A DNA stretch of 64,000 bases from Tetragonia tetragonoides (taxonomy: Eukaryota > Streptophyta > Magnoliopsida > Caryophyllales > Aizoaceae). Under the pieces are notes generated by a model. That model was not told the origin of the DNA. It was given only the letters and a program-made list of their open reading frames with translations, and made no database searches. The stretch is from positions 18,412,001-18,476,000 of the forward strand of contig CM076140.1 of the NCBI GenBank assembly GCA_038025085.1. The letters run 5' to 3'. The position numbers and the translations under genes are program-made. Below are positions 55,665 to 64,000 of this stretch, in pieces; position 1 is the first letter of the stretch, and the number at the start of each line of letters is the position of its first letter.

Positions 55665-56327
55665 ATGCATGGGTCCATCAAGCATTCCTCAGCTGAAGAT
55701 ACACAGAAAGAATCTCTCCTCAGGCCAGGGTCAGAAAAGGGCCAGAATGTTAAGAGGGTCAAAACCCATTTTGTGACAACCACATATCCAGTTCGCGAAA
55801 CTCTGAGAGAATCGGTGCTAGATATTCGAGATGAATCCCTTGATTTGGAGGAGCAATTGGACCGATCATTCCGGGAGGCCAAAATCCAAGTGGGCCTTGA
55901 TCCAGATGAGACACCGTGCCTCATCGAGTATAGAAGTGCAGGCAAGCCGATCCAAGCCATTGTTGAATCACAAGACATTATTGAGCACCTAACTCAATAT
56001 GTAGTGGTCTATCACTCAGAGATTAAAAAGCTGCAGAAAACAGTCGCTGAGCTAGAACAAAGAATTAGGTCTCTAGAAGATGGCAAATTGGTTCTAGATC
56101 ACGTCATGGCAAATTGGCCTCAAGAATGCATCTTTCAACAAATGAGGGCATATGGCTACATATATCCAGTGGGACCAACATATGAGCTCATCCCCGAAGA
56201 TGGAAATCCGACTGTTTACTGCGAATACTGTCGAGCCTGCGAACATCACACCAATGACTGCAGGGATTTAAGGGGCAGAATCCAAACCTTCATTGATGAA
56301 GGAACAATGTGGCCCGCGCATCATTAG
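55665..56327 (+). pseudogene. Tat-2 gag, C-terminal part
   Basis: About 220 codons. A charged N-terminal half (RDESLDLEEQLDRSFREA), a coiled coil (EIKKLQKTVAELEQRIRSLE), then QQMRAYGYIYPVGPTYELIP and a zinc knuckle CEYCRACEHHTNDC followed by IQTFIDEGTMW. The second knuckle residue spacing matches module 2 of Tat-1. The start at 55665 is only the first ATG; the true gag start is probably missing. A stop at 56325 and a frame change follow. Confidence 0.65.
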
Positions 56328-56422
56328 TTATCAAAGGAAAGACCAAGTATCCCCATCCATGAGTTCACGCCTCTAGCAGTGCCAATTTATCACGTCATGA
56401 CCGCTCTACTTCCCGTGGAGAT

Positions 56423-56887
56423 TTGCAATTCCTAGAAGGAGTTTGGGTAGAAGAAGAAGATCATTACCTCTATTGCCAATACCACAGATGTTTTGGTCAT
56501 CTAACCGAGCAATGCTATCGTTTGAAGTACGACATCCAATCTGTTATCAACTCCGGGACAGTTTCTCCCCCAAAATCCCACACATTCAAGATCAAAATAC
56601 GAAGGTATGAACCGCAGCTCGAAGTTAATGTGCTCGAAATGGATCAGGCACCTTTTGTACTACATTCGAATCCTCACGTAAATGGTTTCCTCAAAAAGCA
56701 AGGATACATACCGAGTATGGGTCTAGGAAGAAATGGACAAGGGCCCACCACTTTCAAATTTGAGCCTAAAAATAACTCCTTTGGGCTTGGCTATGAACCC
56801 ACTGGCAAAGAAATCCATGACCAGGCTCTGAAACAAAGGAAGCAAATTAGGGAAAACAAGTCATCTCACCCTATAGCTACACTCTGA
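56423..56887 (+). pseudogene. Tat-2 zinc knuckle and G-patch region
   Basis: CQYHRCFGHLTEQCYRL then IQSVINSGTV is a knuckle module, followed within 80 residues by FLKKQGYIPSMGLGRNGQGP and NSFGLGYEP, a G-patch. G-patches occur next to the protease in several Ty3/gypsy lineages including Tat. No protease motif (D-S/T/G-G-A/S followed by hydrophobic residues) lies between them or anywhere else in the copy, so the protease segment seems to be deleted. Confidence 0.65.
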
Positions 56888-57006
56888 ATGGACAGTTCAT
56901 CACGGAAGGGGACTACTGCCCGTACTATGGCTTCCCAGAGCCATACTATGATGAAGAAACCAGGGTCACGCATCCGGGTTTTGAAATATTCTGAGACTGC
57001 AATCAG

Positions 57007-57489
57007 TTGGGCGAGGAGGCACAATATCCCTTAGAGCCAGCAAGTCAAGACTGGACTAAAGCACCAGGTAACCAGCTACTGGGTCTCTTATTTGGTCGAG
57101 AAACCAGAATGGCCGAAGCTCCTGAAGTAGATGAAGAGGTGATGACTCTCAATGATCGTAACTTCAATCCTGCGGACCTGATATACACCACCGAAGATGT
57201 CACGACAGGGTGGCCTAAAGAAGTAAGCTGGACTGCTCCAAATGGACGAAAGGTCACAATATCCACTGGGGAAGGACCAATGATGGAAGAATCTGATTCC
57301 GAGTCTCAGCCAGAGTCAGTGTTTAGCATAGGTCCTAGATATGAGTCAGGATCGGGAAATGTCCCCTTTACTTTTTCTAAGTCTAGTGTCGATGTGAAGG
57401 GAAATTTAGATCCCTTTCTTGCTGTTTTCAATCCTAATATCAACAAAATGAAAAATCCTTCCTTATTTGCTGCCTTGTTTAGCTATTGA
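57007..57489 (+). pseudogene. Tat-2 region between G-patch and RT
   Basis: 160 codons, acidic (EAPEVDEEVMTLNDRNF, MEESDSESQPESV), without a recognised domain. It corresponds to the tether between protease and RT in Tat elements. Frame is broken from the preceding block by a stop at about 56992. Confidence 0.5.
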
Positions 57490-57511
57490 TAAACCCAATG
57501 ATTAAAATGAG

Positions 57512-59014
57512 TTGCCTAAAGAGCTACTAAAAGCAGTAAACAATTATGAACAAAAGACCTCCATCGTGGAGGAAACAGAGTTAATTAATTTAAGCAATGG
57601 AAGCGAACCTCGTGAAGTAAGAATTGGATTATCCCTAACTGCACCGGAACGTCAGCAATTTATTGAACTCTTGAAACAGTACACCGATGTCTTTGCGTGG
57701 TCCTATAAAGACATGCCAGGAATTGAAAGGAGCATAGCCGAGCATAAGATCCCTTTGTATCCAGATGCCAAACCTGTTAAGCAGAAACTACGACGTCTCC
57801 GACCAGAATGGGCCTTGAAGATAAAAGAAGAGGTGCAGAAGCAGCTCGCCGCTGGGTTTATTGTGGTATCAGATTATCCTGAATGGATCGCCAATGTGGT
57901 TCCAGTGCCAAAGAAAGATGGTCGGGTCAAAATGTGTGTCGATTTCAGAGATCTCAACAAAGCCAGCCCAAAAGATGATTTTCCTTTACCTCACATTGAT
58001 CTCCTGGTGGATAATACAGCTGAGTACGCCCTATTATCATTTATGGATGGCTATGCAGGATATAATCAGGTTCAGATGGCCGAAGAAGACATGAGCAAAA
58101 CAATGTTCATAATTTCATGGGGAACCTATTGCTACAGAGTCATGCCGTTCGGATTAAAAAATGCAGGTGCAACATATCAAAGGACTGCCACAACTCTACT
58201 ACATGATATGATGCACAAGGAAGCTGAGGTCTACGTGGATGATATGATTGTGAAATCAAGGCATCGAGACGGTCATATTCAAGCACTTCACAAGTTCTTT
58301 GAAAGACTCCGCAGATACAAATTCCGGTTGAATCCTCAAAAGTGTGCATTCGGGGTCACATCAGAAAAGTTGTTAGGTTATGTAGTCAGTCAAAGGGGAA
58401 TCGAAATTGATCCATCCAAGATCAAAGCAATACTTGAGATGCCGCTGCCCAAGAATGAAACAGAAATTAGGGGGTTTCTCGGCCGACTCCAATACATAAG
58501 TCGATTTATATCAAAGTTCACTATAACATGTGAGCCCATATTCAAGAAGTTGAAGAAGGGGGTCAAGATTGAATGGGATGACCAGTGTCAAGAAGCGTTC
58601 GACAAGATTAAAGATTATCTAGCCAACCCACCAAATCTTGCTCCTCCCAAGCAAGGGCTGCCTTTAATCCTTTATTTGACAGTGACCGACACCGCCATGG
58701 GGGCTATGCTAGCCCAGGCCACAGAAGATCAGGAGCGAGCTATATATTACTTAAGCAAAAAGTTCATCGACTACGAAACCAGGTACTCAAGCCTTGAGAA
58801 GACCTGTTTAGCACTAGTTTGGGCCACCAAGAAACTCAGACACTACATGCTCAACCATCCCGTACTAGTAAGGTCGAGGATGAACCCCCTCAAATACATC
58901 TTCGAGAAGCCAGTCTTAAGCGGAAGGATTGCAAGGTGGACTGTGTTGTTGTCTGAATTTAATCTTAAGTTTGATCCCACAAAGACCATCAAAGGACATG
59001 CAGTTTCGGAATAG
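57512..59014 (+). pseudogene. Tat-2 reverse transcriptase and RNase H
   Basis: An open 500-codon frame: FAWSYKDMPGI, then RPEWALKIKEEVQKQLAAGF, VVPVPKKDGRVKMCVDFRDL, YCYRVMPFGLKNAGATYQR, the catalytic EVYVDDMIVKS, LNPQKCAFGV and GFLGRLQYISRFISK. The gypsy RNase H follows (LILYLTVTDTAMGAMLAQ, YSSLEKTCLALVWATKKLRH). The RT catalytic Asp pair is kept. The RNase H1 has lost its first Asp (LTVTDTAMG for the usual YLAVSD... form is uncertain). It ends at a TAG where LAEHP follows in the same frame. Confidence 0.9.
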
Positions 59015-60845
59015 TTGGCCGAGCACCCCACTCACACAGCCAAGGAAGACGAACAATATGACTTTCCTGACGTAGATGTGGCCCTAATTGAGGAAAACTG
59101 CTGGAAAATGTATTTCGATGGAGCATCCAACCAAAAGGGTTACGGCGCAGGAGTGCTTCTAGTATCTCCAGACGAAGCTCATACTCCCATCTCAGTAAAA
59201 TTAGACTTTCCTGTCACTAATAATGCAGCCGAATATGAAGCATGTATCATCGGTCTGCAAGAGACAGTAGGCCTGGGTATCAGAGTACTCAAGGTTTATG
59301 GGGATTCCCTACTGATCATCAATCAAGTTTCGAGGAAGTGGAAAGTTCACAGTGAAAGCCTGGCACTCTACCAAGAGTTTTTGGATAAGGTATTGGACAA
59401 CTTTGAAGAAGTAGCCTTCACATACCTCCCACGAGAGGATAATCAATTTGCAGATGCTCTATCCAAACTAGCATCCTTGATTATCATACCTGATCCGGTC
59501 AGCATGATGCATGTTTGTATACAAAGAAGAAGCGAGCCAGCCTTTTGCAACAACCTCGACACAGAAATGACTTTGGCTCTGATCGAAGAAGATCCTTGGT
59601 ACCAAGACGTCTTCAACTACATCACCAAAGGAATATACCCTCAAGATGCACCACTAAGAGCTCAACGGCCCATCCGTCTCTTAGCAGCGCAGTACATAGA
59701 ATACAAGGGGGTGCTGTACAAGAAATCCCACAACAGGGTCAACCTCAGATGCGTGAACTCCGAAGAAGCCGCAGAGATTATGGACGAGGTACATAATGGG
59801 GTGTGCGGACCGCACATGAATGGGCGAATGCTCTCCAGGAAGGTTCTATGATTGGGATACTATTGGACTACTATGGAAAAGGATTGTTACGACTATATTA
59901 AGAAGTGTAAGAAGTGTCAGAAGTTCCAAGAAGGATTGTTACGCCAACCTGCAGCATATGCCACCCTCGATGCTCCATAACTTCACCTCTCCTTGGCCAT
60001 TTTCTACATGGGGAATAGACATCATCGGAAAGATCACCCCGAAGGGCTCGGGAGGAAATGAATACATCCTAGTAGCTATAGATTATTTTACCAAGTGGGT
60101 TGAAGCCCAGTCCTATGCCGTCCTTACCTCCAAACAAGTGTCCAAATTCATAAGGAACAACATCATTTGCCGATATGGTGTTCCACATGAAATCATAAGT
60201 GACCATGGATCCCACTTCAAAGCCGAAAAAGCCACCCTCCTCAAAAGCTACAAAATCCAGCACCAAAAATCATCCCCTTACCGTCCCCAAACCAATGGCG
60301 CAGTAGAGGCCGCCAACAAAAACCTCAAGACTATCATTGAAAAGATGATAGAAAACTACTAAGATTGGCCCATAAAACTCTCATTTGCCCTTTTGGGGGT
60401 ATAAGACATCCATAAGATCCTCTACGGGAGCAACACCTTACTCCTTAGTCTATGGAATGGAAGCAGTTCTACCCATAGAAGTCCAACTCCCCTCCATACG
60501 CATAGCCTTAGAAGGTGAAATTCCTGAAACCCAATGGTTGCAAGCCCGCTACGAGGTGCTCATGTTCACGGTTGAAAGACGCCTACGGGCCCTAGACCAT
60601 TCCCACATGTATCAACAATGCATGGCATGAGCATTCAACAAAAAGGTTCGACCCCAGAATTTAAAGGAAGGGGACTTAGTTTGGAAAGAATTACGAGCCC
60701 TAGAGGCAAATTTCGACCAAATTGGTCCGGACCATTCATCATCAAAGTCATCCTATCAGGGGGCACCGTCAGACTCATGGACATTGATGGCATCGAGTTC
60801 AGCCAGCTCACCAATATGGACCAACTAAAGAAGTGCTACGTCTAA
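59015..60845 (+). pseudogene. Tat-2 archaeal-type RNase H and integrase
   Basis: The second RNase H has all four acidic positions: KMYFDGASNQKGYGAG, NNAAEYEACIIGL, VYGDSLLIINQV and NQFADALSKLA. Two RNase H domains in one pol are a hallmark of the Tat lineage. Integrase follows: EVHNGVCGPHMNGR ... CKKCQ, IDIIGKITPKG, ISDHGSHFKAEK, NGAVEAANKNLKTI, to the end at 60845. Lesions: TGA at about 59849, a short duplication of ggattgttac at 59881 and 59933 that shifts the frame, TAA at 60360, an extra T in the cccttttgggg run near 60395, and further damage near 60630-60700 where about 20 bp present in Tat-1 are missing. Confidence 0.88.
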
Positions 60846-61182
60846 AAAAAAAAACAAAAATAAAAATTCGCAAATTAAACTTTAAAAAAAATAAAAATAA
60901 AAATAAAAAAAAGACGTATGCAACTTGAACGAACTACGCTGGCCTGATTCCACACTGAATACGTAGGTAACCCTTTCAAAGGGGCCCGGCCAAAATCAAT
61001 CCAAAAATTCCTTTCAACTCATTCAACAAGGGACAATCTTTATTCAAACTGAAGGAATAAGCTTACATTGCAAGAATTAAAACCTCCCAAGGAAATAATG
61101 CAACTATGAAGGTTTAAGCTAAACAAATTCCTATTATTTTTTTTTCCTTTGAAAACTAGACTTGCTTTCCTAGAAAACTACT
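60846..61182. other. Spacer between convergent pol and antisense gene I in Tat-2
   Basis: A-rich at the start (60845-60915), then closely similar to the Tat-1 spacer, including acttgaacgaactacgctgg. No gene. Confidence 0.6.
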
Positions 61183-62530
61183 TTAATCCTGCTTCCCTTT
61201 AGAAGGCATCGTTGAAGAGTTCTTCTTTGAAGGACCCTGGCTTGAGGACGACCTGTGATCGCTTCCTTGAGCTGGGGGCTTGCCTCTCTTCAGTACATGA
61301 TAGTCTCCCATTTGAGACAGTTCCTTTCTTTTCGTGCCTCCTGTTTGTGAGTCATATCTAGGCTTTAGTTGGTCCCACTCCTCATGACGAAGGGCTCGTC
61401 TCACTTCTCCATCATTGCAGGAAAGCCAGTTCAGATAGATCTCAGAAATTCGAGTTGAGGCAATCACCCGAGGTACAGTCTAGCGATGCCGGCTACGCCA
61501 ATACTCTCCCCACTCCCCAGTAAATTCAGTGGTTAAGGCTACGACATTTGGTCTCATAGTTTCCTGACGAGGGATAACCTGCTTCAAACCATATTGCCTC
61601 ATGACCCTAGAGGGAAAGAAGAAAGTGGTCCTGTACAAACCCATTATGGTAGTAAGTAGGATCAAGTCATCACAAGCCACTAAGGAAGTCAAGCTCCACC
61701 AAGGCACATGCCAACGGATGATAGGCCCCACCTGGAAGAAGGCATCCCATTCAGCAAGGGATTTTTCAGAATACAACCTTTTCCTAACCAGAAAGCTAGC
61801 AGTAGTATAGGTTTTCTTCGACCAAGTCCGAGGAACATGAATAATCAAATTATCTGGCGACTCTATCAACCTCAGATGCTCACATAACCAGATTTGAAGC
61901 AGCAGGGGGCTGCCAGAAAATGCTTGGCTAGGAGATACTTTCAACCTGTCAAGCCCAATAATGGTTTCCCCTTACAACCAAGTGCAAATGAGAATGCCCT
62001 TCAACCATTTGATTAACCACTCGCAGCAACGAGGCTCTACCCAAGTTAGAAGACTCTGCGTTAACGAAAAATAGGCGGTTTAACAAGCACAGTACGAAGG
62101 CCTGTCGACGGCAACGCTTGAATATGGCACCTTTCTCAGAAGAAATAGCAAACTTTTTGCAAAGTTGAATCGAGTCCACATTGACACCAAGCACCATCTT
62201 TTTGGCTTCTGCAAATGACAAACCCAGGGATTTCCTGTATTGATCCCTAAAACCATCTCTCACATAAGGCACAGCTGGGGGAAGAAGATCAGAAATATCA
62301 GTGATCGCAACAAATTCCTCAACCAAAGGGCATAGTTCAGAATTACCAAAATGGAAAACATACAGGTCAGGATCCTAATAATTCAAAGCAGACCGAAGAA
62401 GGGGCCACAGTATTTTGGTTGGCTTTAAAGTCAGGAGAGTAGAAACGTGAAACGGGGCTAGTTCAAGTTTATCTTCCACAGTCAGATTTTTGCACCAGGC
62501 ATCGAACAGATCTTCAAAGGATTTCACCAT
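61183..62530 (-). pseudogene. Tat-2 antisense gene I
   Basis: Start ATG at 62530, same as in Tat-1. Domain wording is conserved: SELCPLVEEFVAITDISDLL, FRDQYRKSLGLSFAEAKKMV, LIESPDNLIIHVPRTWSKK, and the basic tail to a stop at 61183. Lesions differ from Tat-1: TGG to TAG at about 62377, a frame change near 61945, and TAG at about 61481, whereas the positions mutated in Tat-1 are intact here (for example HVPWWSLTS and VMRQYGLKQV). Independent lesions mean that both descend from a working gene. Confidence 0.65.
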
Positions 62531-62606
62531 GGTAGAAAAATTGGAAAAGTTTGGGAGAGCTACGGTCTACAAAAAAGTGGTACAACATCAAACATCCCGA
62601 AAATCC

Positions 62607-62614
62607 TATTTATA
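62607..62614 (-). promoter_or_regulatory. TATA box of antisense gene I in Tat-2
   Basis: TATAAATA, 77 bp upstream of the ATG, conserved in position and flanks with Tat-1. Confidence 0.6.
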
Positions 62615-63102
62615 GGCGGAAACGCGGGCCGAAAAAGTCAGAAATCCACAAAAAGCCCCAAACCAGAGCCGTCAGCAGCACTAGTCAGTGCCGCTAGCGG
62701 CCCAGACCCTGGCCCGGTCCAATTTTCCCTTTTAGTCCAGTTTGCTCTTTTGATCCGGCCAACCCGATTTCAGCCCAGTTTTAATACTCGCGCGGAATTA
62801 CAAAGCCCGAGACTCTCTTAGATTTATCTTTTTCAGTTTTCTTTCTTTTTTCTTTTCCATTTTTTTAGGGGGTGTAATATGTGTAGTTTTTTCTTTTTCC
62901 TTTGCAATTTTTACCTTTTTTTTCTTCTTTTTCCTTAAATTATGGCTTTGGCCTACTGCATAACATGTCGCATAATTAGATCAGACGGGCATAATTGAGT
63001 CATCATAGCATATCATACATATCAAAAAAAATGTTGCAAAAAAAAAAAAAGCAGGAGTTCGAAATTCCAGGTTCAATGTTTGCAAAAGAGGCCCAACACC
63101 GC
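62615..63102 (-). other. Promoter region of gene I / 3' flank of gene II in Tat-2
   Basis: Non-coding; T-rich stretch at 62820-62940. Similar in layout to 49842-50236. Confidence 0.5.
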
Positions 63103-64000
63103 TCAATTGGAATCATTGCTGTCAGCCTCATCATCAACGGACGACCCCTGACCATAGTTCCGGGTCGAGTAATAGAGAGAAGAGCTATATATGGGCCTAC
63201 TATTCTCAGGCCTCATATCCCTCCCATCATACGTTGGGGCCCGCATAGGGGTACCTGCCGAAAACCCCGAGGCAAAGAAGTTCGCCATAGCCTGACTGGC
63301 GAAATCCATAGCCACATCCTGATGTGAAGGCCCAGCATATGACACATCCCATCCAGGGGAGTTCGCCCAACCTCCAGCCGAGGGCGTAGCAACAGGTAGC
63401 CTATCAATAGAAGGCCGGAAACCAGCAGGAGAGAACATCTCAGGAACATACGGGACAGAAGGTCCGTGCACCTCATCAACAGGAGGCCTGGTCACCACTA
63501 TAGAAGGAGAACGAGCAATAGACGGTCTGCTCGCCGAGGAAGCCCTCGCAGCAGAAGAGTGGCGTGGTCCTACCGAAGACGAAGACTGAGACATCTGCAG
63601 ATAATCAAAGTTAAAATGTTAAGTTAAGCACTTCACTTAGATAAACAAAAAGAGAGAAGAGAGTTTACTTACGTCAACGGTCTTAGACCGAGAACTCTTC
63701 CCCTTGCTCATCACTCGACTGTAGCCTTTCTTCAACAGATGAATGAGATTGAAGACTTGAGAGGTCTACTCCCGGTTCAACTACAAAAGAGAGAGAGAGA
63801 CACAAAATAAAGTCAACACTCAAAAGCAAACGCGAGTACAAAAGAGAGAGAGAGAGAGAGAAGAAAGCTTACCCCCGTGCAACCATCAGGCAAGGGTAGG
63901 CCCTCCACCGCCTCTCCATCAGCAATATGAAGGGGGAACATCTCCACTATGCGTCCCCCACTCTCCCCAATGTACCTCACCTCATTGGTCGGCAATGTCA
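63103..64000 (-). pseudogene. Tat-2 antisense gene II, last three exons, partial
   Basis: Exon 7 is 63594-63103 after an intact acceptor (CTGCAG), ending SSVDDEADSNDS and stop. Exon 6 is 63780-63673 (108 bp, same as in Tat-1) with donor GTAAGT. Exon 5 begins off the window and ends at 63873 with donor GTAAGC. Exon 6 has one TAG for a CAG codon (LNRE-stop-TSQVF). The introns are kept at the same positions as in Tat-1. The PMD core exons lie beyond the right edge. Confidence 0.7.

Larger units (their letters stand above)
55661..64000 (+). mobile_element. Tat-2: second Tat element, 5'-truncated, runs off the right edge
   Basis: Order: gag, zinc knuckle plus G-patch, spacer region, RT, RNase H, archaeal-type RNase H, integrase on the plus strand; then antisense genes I and II on the minus strand. 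From integrase on it is nearly identical to Tat-1, whereas gag is clearly different. No LTR is in the window. Confidence 0.85.

Overview
The window is nuclear DNA of a flowering plant, most likely a eudicot (species not decided). Evidence: plant LINE, SINE, MITE, CACTA, Ty1/copia and Ty3/gypsy families, canonical GT-AG introns, telo-box 5' UTRs, and a decayed chloroplast-type FtsH exon. No intact cellular gene is fully contained. It is accessory chromatin made of nested transposons around the remains of a small tandem gene duplication.

1-22 kb: a tandem duplication of a minus-strand locus. Unit B (about 12.2-16.4 kb) carries a two-exon gene whose product would hold four degenerate GARP (G2-like Myb) modules. 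It is broken by a 2-nt frameshift and by a Tourist-like MITE inserted in the recognition-helix part of module 2. Unit A (about 1.4-11.2 kb) is an older copy split by a 6.6-kb dead L1-type LINE. Around them lie an Au-type SINE, several 5'-truncated LINE tails with target-site duplications, a Stowaway/mariner element with a strongly C-skewed core, a Mutator-type foldback MITE and hAT-like fragments.

22-33.4 kb: an Athila-like LTR with a tRNA-Asp primer site; a minus-strand Tekay-like Ty3/gypsy element (LTR, primer site, an extra acidic ORF before gag, gag-PR-partial RT) that is cut off inside RT; a 5'-truncated copia element; and the end of a CACTA transposon inserted in that copia element.

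33.4-55.5 kb: a 22-kb Tat-lineage Ty3/gypsy element (Tat-1) with both LTRs. Its RT/RNase H are deleted and its integrase is split by a 9.3-kb non-autonomous LTR element (38277-47543, minus) that has no gag or pol and encodes one unrecognised membrane-anchored protein. Downstream of integrase, on the opposite strand, Tat-1 carries two genes: a single-exon gene with its own TATA box, and a seven-exon plant-mobile-domain (PMD) gene with preserved introns.

55.6-64 kb: a second Tat element (Tat-2), lacking a visible 5' LTR and protease but retaining RT, RNase H, archaeal-type RNase H, integrase, the same antisense single-exon gene and the 3' exons of the antisense PMD gene, which runs off the right edge.

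The most unusual material is the antisense spliced gene system of the Tat elements, the membrane-protein ORF of the gag/pol-less LTR element, the pre-gag acidic ORF of the Tekay-like element, and the four-module GARP-like gene.
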